The notes beneath the pieces are model-generated. The model worked only from the letters and a program-made list of their open reading frames with translations, did not search any database and was not told the DNA's origin. A stretch of 64,000 nt of DNA from Apiospora phragmitis (taxonomy: Eukaryota > Ascomycota > Sordariomycetes > Amphisphaeriales > Apiosporaceae): contig JAQQWL010000012.1 of NCBI GenBank assembly GCA_038363925.1, positions 62,001-126,000 of the forward strand. The letters are read 5' to 3'. Of the stretch, positions 20,641 through 31,854 are shown in pieces (position 1 is the first letter of the stretch; every line of letters begins with the position of its first letter). The translations under genes were made by a program, and so were the position numbers.

Positions 20641-21834
20641 TCAATCCCTGACCAACCCCAAAATCATCCCCACTACGACGACAATATCCCTCACCCATCC
20701 AGCCCATTTCCTCATAGTCTCAATCTGATTCAGCATCATCAGAATCCTCCTATTCGTCACCTCGACCAACTCATAGTCGTGCGCGTATGCTTCCCACGAC
20801 GAAGTGACAAACCCATCCTCCGCATTGTTCTTCTTTTTCTGCTCCTCCTCCTCCTTCTGCGCATTCTCGCCAGTTCCCTCCAGAATCTCCATGACCTCGT
20901 ACGTCTCCCCATCGTCCCGTACCCGCACCCGCGGCCCGACCACGAGCGCGCGCCCCACGATGCCCGCGTCGGCCATGAACCGCGTCGCCGCCTCGACGGC
21001 AGCGTCGACCTTGCCCACGGCGGCACCCGCGAGCGCGACGCGCGCGAGGGCGGCACGATGCCCGTCGGGATGATGTAGGGGCACAGCAGGTTCACACGCA
21101 CGCCGGACTGCCATCCGGCCATCCCGCGCAGCGACCGGAACAGGCCCAGCACGGCGTGCTTGCTCATCGTGTACTGCGTCGACTGCGCCACGGGCCACAG
21201 CGAGGCCGCCGAGCCCACCAGGAGAAGGTGGCGGTCGCGGGTGGTTGGGCCCGCGGGCGTGCGGGGTTTGCCTAGGTCGTGGGCGGTGCTGCCCGGGTTG
21301 CGGGATAGCCAGTACATGGCGAGGTGCGCCGTGTATGCGGCGCCCACGAGGTTGACGTCTAGGCACTTGAGATCGGGCTTGCCAGGGCAAGGGCTGCTAT
21401 TGTCATCGCTCTCGCCGCGCTTCTTCTCCCCGGCTCTGCAAAAGGAGAAGTCCGTATCCGAGATCCCGGCATTCGCCACGACGGCATCCAACCCACCATG
21501 GGGGCTCAGCGCCACCGCCTCGCGAAAGAAAGCGGCCTGCGACTCCCAGGACGTCACGTCGCAGTGCCGGTAGTGCTGGTGCGGGGAGGAGACCCCGTCA
21601 GAAGCGCGTAGCTCCGCAACCAGGGCCTCGCCGACGGCGTCTTGTACGTCGCCGATGATGACGTGGGCGCCGTGGGCGGCCCAGTGGCGCGCGAAGCTCG
21701 CACCGAAGCCCGAGGCGCCGCCGGTGATGAGGATGGTGCGGCCGCGGACATCTTCGGGACGGACGGGCTTGGTTGTGTCGATGGGTTGGGATTGGCGGAT
21801 GAGGGGACGACGTTTTCTCGTGATATAATATATT
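20641..21834 (-). CDS. SDR-type oxidoreductase with hydrophobic C-terminal tail (frameshifted)
   Basis: The frame can be followed from about 21834 (IRQSQPIDTTKPVRPEDV) through the Rossmann motif TILITGGASGFGASF, IIGDVQDAVGEAL, HCDVTSWESQ, AVVANAGISDTDF, VNLVGAAYTAHLAMY, LLVGSAASL (Ser) and YTMSKHAVLGLFRSLRG (Tyr-x-x-x-Lys) to RVNLLCPYIIPTGIVPP. At about 21047-21053 one base is missing. The next frame continues LARVALAGAAVGKVDAAVEA, FMADAGIVGRALVVGPR, a lysine-rich acidic linker and a hydrophobic end (VRDIVVVVGMILGLV) before the stop at 20641. The start codon is not evident; no ATG follows the upstream stop in this frame, so a short first exon is likely. The family oxidises or reduces alcohols. 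The shift lies in a GC run and may be a consensus error. Confidence 0.72.
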
Positions 21835-22178
21835 GCGGTGATGAGTTGGTCGCGAAGGGTTTTGCGTCAACAAAAATTATTGAGATGCAATGAAAGGGAC
21901 GCTCAGAAGTGGCAATAACATGTATCGTTGTGTCGAGGTACTGTGTCTGGTTGAGATTATGTATCTTGAATTCAGATATGAAGCTTCGAGCATTACTTCG
22001 GACGGTTCCTGTCGCATTTTCTGCGTCGGAGGTTACCCCTAAACTTAAGCTCCGCACTCGGTTTCGGCATGCAGCCCTAGCTTGGTATGATCCATCAAAC
22101 TTTTGTCTGATGGCTTCTGCTATCTGTACAGTGCATATACGAGACGTAAATCACTGGAAGCTACACAAGTAAAGCCCG

Positions 22179-22688
22179 TCACCAAAAACGGGCTGTGCTA
22201 ATTCCTTGGTGACAAGCCAGACTTTCCAGCCCCTTGATGTTTGCAGTCTCGTCTTTGGGTAAAACCTCACTGTAGTACACTAATATCTCAGTTGGAATTG
22301 AGTAGTCATCGATAGAGACAAACTTCACAGACAATGAAAGTATTCCAGGAAGTGTCCGGCCGCTTAGCAGTTGGACGGTGAAGTCGGGTAATATTGTGCC
22401 AGCAAGAGTTTCTGGTATCTCGTCTGCATTGGCGCCATCTTGGGGTTTGTCTGGTCTCAGATGGAAATCCAAATGCAACTTCCTGGCATGCGCTCCGTAC
22501 TGCGAAACGACATGAGTAATGGCGTCCTTATCCGCCTGTAGGTTGGTGAAGCGGATGGTGTGGAAGATGATGGGGGCTAGGTGCCGACGAAACTGAGAGT
22601 TGGCGCTGCTCAGGTTCATGAGATCCTGGAGATCCACGAGCCGGGAGACTTGATGAATGAGCTCGCCGGGGAGCCGCAACAAGTCCAT
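22179..22688 (-). CDS. Short F-box protein, probably truncated
   Basis: Starting at 22688 the frame gives about 169 residues. Residues 1-50 (MDLLRLPGELIHQVSRLVDL, LMNLSSANSQFRRHLAPIIF, HTIRFTN) match the F-box pattern LPxEL...I...L...DL..LS..SR.....P.LF found in fungal substrate adaptors of SCF ubiquitin ligases. After that the protein reads through ITHVVSQYGAHARKLHLDF, which fits the start of the usual leucine-rich/variable substrate domain, but it stops far short of the 400-600 residues common in the family. Either a downstream exon was missed or the gene is truncated. An in-frame ATG further upstream (22811) gives an unlikely leader. Confidence 0.55.
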   Translation of the reverse strand: MDLLRLPGELIHQVSRLVDLQDLMNLSSANSQFRRHLAPIIFHTIRFTNLQADKDAITHVVSQYGAHARKLHLDFHLRPDKPQDGANADEIPETLAGTILPDFTVQLLSGRTLPGILSLSVKFVSIDDYSIPTEILVYYSEVLPKDETANIKGLESLACHQGISTARFW

Positions 22689-23282
22689 AGCTGTCACCTC
22701 GCCGCTTACTCTTCGGTGAAGTAGATTTGGTGTGGCGAGGGTCCCTGTGTTCTTCTGGACACAAGTAGGGACAATGTCACTTTTGTTGAAGATGTACCTG
22801 CCCACAAACATTCAATGTTGATTGATGATGGTGCAGCATCTGTACCGCAGTACCTACCTTCCTACTTACATTGATGTACTCACCTTTAGGCAACAGCCCC
22901 ACAGGATCAGAGGCAGACGTGCAGTCAATTGGCCCATCGAATAAGATCCGATCGTACAGTAAGTAGAGGGAAGGAGAGGCATAAGGCCCCACGAAGGAGG
23001 GGAAGGCAAGAGCCATCGACACCAATCTAGGATGTTGTTTCTTCTCTCAGCCCAGCATGGGGAATAATACAAATCAGTCCAGAAAATCATTGCCGATCGA
23101 AGTTCCAGCCTATTGGCTATCTCTTTATCGAATCATTAAGCAGTTGGTAAAAAGCGGCCGCAAATTCATGGAGCATTCGTGACAATCATTGCCGGCAAAA
23201 GGGCGATTGTATGCAAGGGGCCAACAACACCAAGCTGCCAAGAGTTGGCATTACGCAGGTCACCACCAAACAGCATTTATAA
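22689..23282. other. Intergenic, no gene seen
   Basis: Spacer between the F-box gene and the FAD-oxidase relic. Short frames only. Confidence 0.45.
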
Positions 23283-24420
23283 CAGAGGTGGCTGTCCATA
23301 CCGATCCGCCTTCATTTGCGATAATGTATGTTGTTGAACCACCTCTGGGCTTGTGCCTAGTAATCGGAGCAAAATTTCTAACTTTTGAACTGCTAGGTTA
23401 TCAACTACGAGGTGGTACTGGCATCAGGAGAGATTGTCAACGCCAACGCCAGCACGAACGCGGACCTGTGGAGGGCCCTTCGAGGCGGTGGCAACAATTC
23501 CGGCATCGTCACTCGCTTCGACCTCCCTACTTTCGACCAGGGTCCCATGTACGGTGGAAGCGTCTACTACTTCGCGCCCAGCTTCCCGCAGCAGATCCAG
23601 TCCCTCGTCGACGAGCTGCAGAAGCCCGACCCCTCCAAGGACACGCACCTGATGATTAGCACGCGGTATGCTGCCATGTTCGGCCCACAGATGATGTGCC
23701 AAAACCAGGTCTATCATAACCATCCCGAGGAGAACCCGGCTGTGTTGCGTCCTTTTACATCTGTCAGCCCACAGCTTGACCAACTCAACTCGATGCGCGT
23801 CTTGAGTCTGACGGAAGCTGCTAAGGAGCAAGCTGGGGACTCGCCTGTCATTCAAAGGTAAGTGAAGCATACGGGTCTGAGATTTAGCTGAACTCTCCTC
23901 AATTTAGAGCATGATGCTCACGTTTTGTAGATCTGCATACTTCAACACCACCTTGAAAGCCGACGCCAGCATCCTTCAAGAAGCCGCAGACATCTAGCCT
24001 AGAACCCATCAAGCCATGTGAAGGCCTCATAGGCTCTCTGAAGCTGCAGCCCCACGCGCGCTCTTTACTCGAAGCCTCGGCGGCCAAGGGCGGCAACTCG
24101 TTGGGGCTGAGCCCCGACGGCGGACCGCTGGTCTCGGTGCTGTTGCTGACCTACTGGTCGAACAAGAGCGACGACGCAAACGTGGTGGAGGCCATGGAGG
24201 CGATCCTGGGCACCATCAAGTCGCGCGCCGCGGCGAGAGATCTGCTGGTTCCCTACACGTACATGAACTATGCTTTTACCACGTAGGACCCCATCGGCTC
24301 GTATGGCGAGGAGAACAAGGCAGAGCTCAGGCGCTTCAGTGAGCGATACGACCCGCAGGGGGTGTTTCAGAAAGGGGTTCCAGGGGGCTTCAAACTGTTC
24401 TCCCAGGCAGGATCACTCCA
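23283..24420 (+). pseudogene. Berberine-bridge-type FAD oxidase relic
   Basis: A small exon remnant ending FICDN (GT at about 23323) splices to VINYEVVLASGEIVNANAST, then DLWRALRGGGNNSGIVTRFD. This is the junction of the PCMH-type FAD-binding domain and substrate domain in fungal FAD-linked oxidases. It continues through PTFDQGPMYGGSVYYF, an intron at about 23858-23930, SAYFNTTLKADASILQEAAD, a TAG (23995, Trp expected) plus a frame change, GGNSLGLSPDGGPLVSVL, VPYTYMNYAFTT, another TAG (24284, Gln expected) and GSYGEENKAELRRFSERYDP with QGVFQKGVPGGFKLF, the usual end. The N-terminal FAD-binding part with the flavin-attachment His is absent. It is a clear pseudogene. Active relatives oxidise alcohols or form ring bridges in metabolite pathways. 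Confidence 0.75.
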
Positions 24421-26190
24421 CATCTCTTTTGGCTGCTTTGCTTGATATAACTTAGCAAGCTTATGATCTGGCCTGTGCAGACTAGCGTAGCTCTGCTACT
24501 GCGATTCTCAGCTTCCGGTCATGTATCCGATTAGGGGTCTTTTCCGTGGTCTCGATCTTGTTTAGTGTAAGAATTGACCTTGCGTTGTCTGATGCCCGTC
24601 CATCCTCATCGCCTAAGCCCTTTGTCGTGATTTGTTCTACGACTTCATTAGTGAGTCTTGCTCGGAAGCAGCAAGCGTTGACAATACATGGTATCGATCT
24701 GTCGTGGTCGATTTAACCTGGTGTATTACTCATGTCTAAGGTCTACTCCACGCCTTACCACCAGGCTGCGGAACATGGCGATTGGCTCCGAACAAGGATC
24801 ATCTGCAGTATTGGTTGAGCCGAGGATCGAATGGTGGAACGGTCTCGTTCGACTCAACTTCAACCGGGGCTGACAGCGTAGATTTCAGAGGCACCGAACG
24901 TGCTGTGGACGGAGGTCTGCCCAATCAGCCTTTACAGGACTATGACTAAGACCAGTTTTGGGTGGACCGAGGCACTAGAGTCATAATATCTTGCTTGAGA
25001 TCAATGTACTATTGCCCTCATTCTATATTAACCACCCTGAGCGCTAGCTATTTCGGTGGCAAATAAAGTCCGCATCACCGTAATTATAGTATTACATGAT
25101 CCCGAGAGTAGAAAAGGAATGGGCATGATGAGGAACCGGGTAGCCAACGGCGTGCAATACCTCGCCCTGGTGAAGACCTTCTACTTCGCCAACCCTATGG
25201 CTGGCGGCTTCTCTGTCCAGATGACCTACGTTAAGATGAAGTTCAGGTTACGCGATAAGGCGCTCTAGTACGCCCATTGAACGCCACCAACGCCACGCTA
25301 ATCCATTCGTCGGTGGTGAGTCGTGATTTACTGCCCCAGAGCATGGAACACAGGACGGATAACGTGTTTCCGTTTGCCACACTCACTCGACAGGGCAACG
25401 AGACGGGGGGTAAATGACTGGTCACTATCTCATCTCCCTGTTTGAGAACAGGTTCCCCTGTAAGAAAAGCGTTGTTCTCAGCCACGGGACTGTTAATTGT
25501 TGATGCAGACTTCGTTAAACCAGCCTGTGATTGGATATGTGGCGACTAGGCATATCAGACGCAGCCTGAAATGAAGCAACAGTGGTTTTCCAATTTCAGC
25601 ATTGTGTACGTGCTTCAGGCTGTGAGTTGCATGGTGGCGTTTCCACCTAATTTGACCTGTTGGCCGCTCCTGCGAATGATGCATATTGCCCCAGTAACAA
25701 TTTTGTTATCTGGTGATACAATTATGACGAATATCCTCATGTGACGGGGGGTTCATAGCGGTAGCTTTTCCAGCACGCTTGGGAGACACGTCGAAATGTT
25801 TCACTGGTAGATGCAATACCAGGCTGTGCGCCCTGTTCCGGTGTAGGCGTCGAGGTGGCTTGTTGGGGGCGCATATCATTGGTAGGCAGCCGGCTCTCAC
25901 CCATCTTTTGTACCCGTGTACTAGGGTGATCACCATTTGAAGTCTGCCTTTGCACATTAGATGTAGGTAGGTACCCATCACCTCTAACCCATGCCCTGCC
26001 GGACAGCCTCGATGTGCAACTTGGATGCTTAACTACATACCCCGCCCCAGAGCCGCATAGCCCGGGCTCCTGCTATTCATGTTCTTTCATTTCTCCTATC
26101 CATCTTTATCCCTCGCTTTCGCGACATTGCTGTTTTGTATTGTGTCATTTTCTCGTTTTTTCAGGGTTGAGCAGAAGATGCGCCCCTCTT
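24421..26190. other. Gene-poor stretch
   Basis: About 1.8 kb with no supported gene. A short plus-strand frame at 25128-25265 (NGVQYLALVKTFYFANP) looks coding-like but resembles nothing I know. A 9-bp inverted repeat (25562 and 25613) is within chance expectation. Confidence 0.4.
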
Positions 26191-26197
26191 CCTCGAC

Positions 26198-26808
26198 ATG
26201 CCCCATTACGATGTTGTGTTTGCCTTGGGGAAAATGGGAACGTATCTGCTGGGTCACCCAAAAGATACAGTGAAGTAGGAAACTCAGAGTGGGACGACGA
26301 TTGCACCACGGGATCTGACAAACTTCTACAGACGAAACATTCCATCCGGACTAGCCGATCGGTTCGAAAGGAAACCCGTGAAGAAGATCATCACGCTGGC
26401 CATGGATACCAACGACGACTACTTTTGCTACTGGGAGAACAAGACGGGGGGAACCCACTGCTGTATGTTCTGCATCGTGTCAGGAATCTGACTTCCGCCA
26501 GGCAACACCCTCTAACAAAAAGGCTACCTTTAGCGTATTCAAACGGCGTCGAAAATAAATATCCCAAATTCTACAATTTCTGGAAGAACAGCTGCAAAGC
26601 GGGCGCTGTGGGAGTCACCATTGGCACCGATATCGGCGTCCACCTGGCATGGGCTCCTTCTTGCAACTGGCAAAGCTCACAAAGGGTATTTGAAGGACTC
26701 AGATGGAAGCTGAATAATAACAAAGTCCGGAGCGCCGCATGCGGTATTGGTGGTGCGTATGTGGTCATCTTCACCATTGGTACCTTCAGCCCATACCGCC
26801 TGGGGTAG
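26198..26808 (+). pseudogene. Decayed unknown protein, several frames
   Basis: Plus-strand frames contain coding-like pieces: PHYDVVFALGKMGTYLLG, then DLTNFYRRNIPSGLADRFER with KKIITLAMDTNDDYFCYWEN, and later SNGVENKYPKFYNFWKNSC. The first two pieces recall short repeats of a VxxALGxxGxYx type in uncharacterised fungal proteins. They lie in different frames and cannot be joined by plausible introns. I do not assign a function. The opposite strand also has a long frame here, which is equally unrecognised. Confidence 0.3.
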
Positions 26809-27583
26809 TATCCTGATTTGGATAAATTGCTGAGCAAGCAAAAAAGGGGGCGACATCGTTGTGAGTAGCGACCCACCGGGGCATTTCAACGAGACAAAAC
26901 CCCATTTATCCATGCTGACCCAGACACTCTCCCGGCCGATGTAGTTTATAGCGATGAACCCGTACCGTGGAAATGAGTACTTCGTCGTACTCGCCAATGC
27001 CGAAGTCCATATCCGTGCCTCGGCCCTTGTCGAGACAGATGTTGTCAGGGTACTGGAGGCGTACCCAAATATGGAGGTCATCAGCAGCACGCCGGTGAAA
27101 CGCGGTACCACGGTCAGTACGTCGTCGGGCTTCCGAAGCAGGCGCGGAAGAAAGAGTTCCTGGCGGGCATCGCAAACAGTGTAGCTTGGGGGCGGCGACG
27201 GCCGCGGTTGCGGTGGCGTTTGGGGCTTGCAGCGTTATGTAATAAGTAAGCATAGAGCAGGTGTGTGCGGTGGTGGATGGCTGGCTATATATGCCCGTTT
27301 TGGACACGAACTCATTGAGGAATCTCGGTCAGTAGTTGCAGGGGCATATATGGATACTCGGTGCTGTTTCGGGCCTAGCATCTATAATGGGTTAGGCGGG
27401 TGGGCTCATGTGTGCCGTACCGCCTGGCCCCTGGCCCCTGGCCACTGATGCCTTATACTGGATGTAGTATAAAGAGCGTATCTATTCTACCACACCACTT
27501 GTGATATGCGCCATCTCAATTTCTTTCCCCCTTGTATTCTCTCGAAACTAGCGTTGCCTCATTTGACTGACCCTCAGTCCCAT

Positions 27584-28457
27584 CATGGCAATCTTTGCAA
27601 GACCTGTTGCTGACCCGCCGGAGGGGGGATGTATGGACGACTCGATGCCATCTCTGTCTTCCTAAGAAGACCCCAGACACGACTATTGGTCTTGCCACGT
27701 GAACAGGGACATTCGACGTCTTCGATGGTCCATCGACGGCCCTCTAGACAAGGCTGTTCTAGTCATGCACAGCCCTCACTATAACCCTGACGACCTAAAC
27801 TTGAGCCCTCCTACTGTCCCTGGACGGACAGAAATGGCTCCGAAACCTGGCATGTCATGTCACAGCTGTCTTTGCTGGACCCCAAGGTATCGTCTTTGAA
27901 GATAAATGTGTCTTGCCTCTATGAATGGGCTGAATTCTGGTGGGAACAACATTTCGAAGCCGACATATGGCCCCACGACTCCGACGGTACCGATGATGAT
28001 GACCAATCATCGATATTGTGCCCGTACTGCCGCCAAGAAAGCCCATGAGACAAAGACTTCAGGATGACAGTCGGTTCGTCGACCGAGGGGTGGCCACGTT
28101 ACCATCCGCGACAATGTCACGGCGGTGCACTGGTGGCTAATGGGCCTGCGGGAGGACCTCGTGTTGACCGCGGGCGATTGTGAGAGAGATACTACCCTGC
28201 CGTCCGACACCAAGCTTATGGTGTTGGTAGGGAACGAACCCGACACCGTTGACGTGCATCCGGACAAGGAGTGGCTTGTCGAGAGCAGAAGCAACCCGTT
28301 TCCGGAACACCCCTCGCCGCCTAGGAGAAACCCCCCACCCAGTCCACCCCCACCTGATACCACACCCGTAGGAGGCATCGACCCCAGGGTGGAGCGCTGG
28401 AATAGGGAACGGCCACCGCCCGGATTGTTGGACGCGCATTTTTGGCCCGGTATATAG
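27584..28457 (+). pseudogene. Possible decayed unknown gene with proline-rich end
   Basis: Pieces in different plus frames read RDIRRLRWSIDGPLDKAVLV, HSPHYNPDDLNLSPPTVPG, then GIVFEDKCVLPL. A longer frame (28125-28457) reads HWWLMGLREDLVLTAGDCER, ending in a Pro-rich segment (ERHPSPPRR-like, many PPP) and a stop at 28455. Composition suggests formerly coding sequence. No family recognised; intact splicing is not evident. Confidence 0.3.
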
Positions 28458-30998
28458 ATTCGAAGATTGATGTAAAGACTACGGTAATAGTCCCGACTTC
28501 AGTTACTTAGAATTGTGACAGACTTCAACCTCGGCCTTCTGAGCATTATGGCAGTAATCCATCAAGTTAGATACTCGTCGTTCGCTATGGATATTGAAGC
28601 GGTCTCCTGCTTTGTTTTGATTTCCAGTGTTGGTCGTTGCACACCCTTATCATAACCATACGATGCGGCTGAGACATTGTCCTATGAATAGCAATACATC
28701 AACATCAATATCACCAAGCAATTTGCTACAACACGCATGAGTGATGTCGAAGCTATGGAATACGATCTATCCAAATACAGCTTGGGCCCCGGAGTATTTC
28801 GATAGATCATATTCCGTAGCTTCTTATTGACCAGTGCAGCATCTTTCATCCCGTTGACGGGCCCGAGAAGTACGCTTTTTCTCTGCACTTGCTGCGATGC
28901 CGTTATCCGATGCGCCACCCTAACGGTCTCGTTATATTGTGGCTTGCAAGCATTCAAGGAATAGGACTCCCTATTGTGATAGCCCAAATGAATTCGCAGG
29001 GGTATAAGAGGCAACAACGAATGACATTGGCTCTCGTAAATACCCCGGCTGCTTGTCTTGACGCCCTGCCGTCCAACAACAGCCTGTTCAACGGTACCGT
29101 GTTTTCGAAGGTCAAATCGAACGACACGATATCCACCGTTGCTGTGGCTTGACGTCATGGACAGCAACGCAAAGCATGCTTTCGAGTCGGCTAAATTTAC
29201 GGGCTGGGAAACAGAAGCGAGGTGAGAGAGAGCAGGGAAAGCCACCGTCTCCAACGGCACTTTGGGGCCGCACCTTGGCGATCCCATTCGTAGCCTAGAA
29301 TACGACCCTGGCTTCTTGGCGGGGACAGTGCCGCCTCCCGCGCTCGGGGGAACCCTTGAAAGCCGTCAAGCAAACCATGTTCACCTGAGCCACCGGGATC
29401 GAGAACATGACAGATCTACCGTGGCATCTGTCCATTTTCCCCGCACACGTTGGGAGTCTTATCCGGATCGTCGGGCCCGAGTAAATGCCCCTGTCGAACC
29501 TTCCCCCTTTCTGCGCTAGGAGCCGTTCTGCAGTGTCAATCAGCTACATATTGCCAGATCTGGTCGAATGGGGAACGGTCAGACTGTGCGACAAGACAAG
29601 ACCGATGAGCATAGATAGTATTGGACTTCGTCCAGGTGATATACTGGCAGAAATCTGATTGGCCAAACCGGATTTCAATGTGTCAAGATTTGAACTGCCT
29701 GAGCGAGATCAATACTATGCTAACAGCCGTTGTGAATGGCGCAGACATCGAAGGAGGGGAACGGCCCTGGAACAGACTGATGATTGGCGGATGTGGGCTG
29801 ACAGCGTACTTCTTAATGAGCGTATTGCCCATCAATTAGCCGAGTAATGCTGAACCAGAGCCTTGTTTCTGTCGGGTATTGTCACCCTCCATCGCTTGTG
29901 TGCAGTCGCTCTCTGCAGGTCCGTTCAAACGAGGTTCATCCTCACATGCATACGCTGTATACGAAGTGCTCAGATTGAAGCCAGTAAGTATCACGACATG
30001 TTGTGTGACTTGCTGTCGTGTGACGCTCAAGCTCAAGGTATGCATAGAAGAAACGGTTTTGGGCATAACACAACCGCGCAGCTGCAGCAGTCCGGTCTTT
30101 GGGCCGGGTTTCCGAAATAACGATGCACGAAGTCGGAGGGCACTATGCATAATTCGAACTGGGAGCTGCCAGACTCACCTATCTGCCGGGTAGACACATA
30201 CTTGAACTGTCTAATCACAACATGGCGGCTCGAAATTACAACACACGGACGAATGGGTTACTCCTGAGCCGCGAGGCGACGGCGCGTTCCACAAATCGTA
30301 AGCCAATAACGAACTACCAGATCTCAGATACCTTACAACGATCTGGAAATTCACACTGCATATTTCCATGTCTTGTTGGCATCCAAATGAAGTTGACACC
30401 TTGAACATGAGGGACTGCATATGTCCATGCATAGCTCAAGGCAGACTACCTGATGACAACACCTACCGTTTTGGGTTCTAGCTAGAACCCAAGCTGAGTC
30501 AATGCTTATGCGGATGTGGCGTGGATGAGCTCTCCGTCGTCATGATGGTGAGTGAGTCCCAATGGAGCTACATGAATATCGGTAGAGTGAAGGTGCTCAC
30601 CATGGGCTGAGCTGATGCGCTAGACACGCAGCTGCATCTACCATCACTATAGGATGCATGACTGAGCAATGGCTATCGATCTGTTACCCGAATAGCTCGG
30701 CGTGTAGCGTAGACAGGGGTATTAACCGGTCGATATAGTCTATAAAATCAAGAAATACGGTCTGGTATAGCCCTGAGATCGTCGATCATGTTGAAATTCA
30801 GCGATCTTCGAGACGCCCTCGAACATGTAGCCAAGGACTATCGCTAGAAGGGGAGATTCAGCCGGATGATAGCTTGTCAGGATATCTTTCCCCATAAGAC
30901 CAGGGAAAAGAAGACATCGTCGTAGCCAAGGCCCACGGATGAGGGGCTCTCTATCTCCCCTTAACCGAGAGCAACAAAATGATAGAAGAGCGCATGGC
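28458..30998. other. Gene-poor stretch upstream of hydrophobin
   Basis: About 2.5 kb. Several open frames of 60-200 codons exist on both strands, but none shows a recognisable motif, coding-like composition or splice structure. The last few hundred bases are presumably the hydrophobin promoter. Confidence 0.4.
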
Positions 30999-31006
30999 TA
31001 TAAAAA
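30999..31006 (+). promoter_or_regulatory. TATA box of hydrophobin gene
   Basis: TATAAAAA lies 163 bp before the hydrophobin ATG, followed by a CT-rich stretch (CTTGCTTCTTTCTC) and a CA-rich leader, the usual layout of strongly expressed fungal genes. Transcription probably starts around 31030-31060. Confidence 0.55.
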
Positions 31007-31168
31007 GGGGCTGTCCTTCTCACCATCACGCCCGACTTGCTTCTTTCTCATCACCACAACAGGCTACAGGGACCAGGACTACAGACGACCTTCGCTTCTT
31101 ACTGATTAACACCATTTCCTTCAAAGCACATTCCCCAGAACACCACTAGCTCCCCAACAACAACCAAG

Positions 31169-31801
31169 ATGCAGCTCACTGCCGTTATTCTTGCCCTGGC
31201 GGCTACCGCCTTTGCTAGCCCCGTTGTCCCACGCACCAATGGCGGCGGCGGCGGCGGCGGCGGCGGTGACTGCCCCGGTGATGGCGGCCCCCCTGCCGGC
31301 ATTTACGACGCTTGCCGTGACGTCCTCCTCTACAGTGTCCCACAGTGCTGCGCCACCGATGTGGGCGGAGTCGCTGGCCTGAACTGCGACAATGGTATGT
31401 GGTGCTCTACATTTTCTCCTTGCTACCATGTCCCGATATTTGAGTTCATCTTCGCAGTCTCGCTATCCAGACGAATGAACCCATAGCTACCGCCCCTTCC
31501 TTCCGTTACACTTCGAGGTTCCATATGTATAAATCGAAGAAGAAAACGATTCACTTGCTAATGAACCTCCTTTTCACACAGTTTCCGAACTTCCCAAGAG
31601 CCCTGAGAGCTTCCAGGAGATCTGCGCTGGAAGTGGCCAACAGGCCAAGTGCTGCACTCTCCCCGTTGTACGTATTACCTAAACCGCTTCATTTGCAATT
31701 CATCAAGGTGCCGTTCATACTGACAATGACTTTTTCTTCTTCCACAATATCAGCTCGGACAAGCCCTCATCTGCAACACCCCCATTGGTGTCACTGCATA
31801 G
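31169..31801 (+). CDS. Class II hydrophobin
   Basis: Model: 31169-31394, 31582-31667, 31754-31801 (GT-AG introns, phases agree), 119 residues. A signal peptide MQLTAVILALAATAFAS is followed by a nine-glycine run and the hydrophobin domain. The cysteine pattern is C-x10-CC-x11-C-x16-C-x8-CC-x10-C, with the signature blocks LYSVPQCCATDVGGVAGLNC and AKCCTLPVLGQALIC. This is class II spacing (cerato-ulmin/HFB type). The two-intron structure also fits. An additional Cys (DCPGDGG) precedes the eight canonical ones. Hydrophobins are secreted, self-assemble at air-water interfaces and coat hyphae and spores. The gene is complete. Confidence 0.95.
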
Positions 31802-31828
31802 GTCACCAGGACTAGTGCCTGCTCGGTA

Positions 31829-31854
31829 CCACGAGCTTGGAACAGAGCTCGTGG
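31829..31854 (+). other. Short perfect hairpin in hydrophobin 3' region
   Basis: CCACGAGCT, an 8-nt loop and AGCTCGTGG form a perfect 9-bp stem 28 bp after the hydrophobin stop codon, inside the presumed 3' UTR. A stem of this size is expected a few times by chance in a window this long, so a function is only possible. Confidence 0.3.

Noticed and set aside
25561..25621. 9-bp inverted repeat with a 43-nt loop, possible MITE
   Set aside because: Many such pairs are expected by chance in 64 kb; no target-site duplication or conserved ends.
26571..27307. Long minus-strand frames as a possible gene
   Set aside because: Two overlapping frames on each strand compete, none has a recognisable motif or splice structure.
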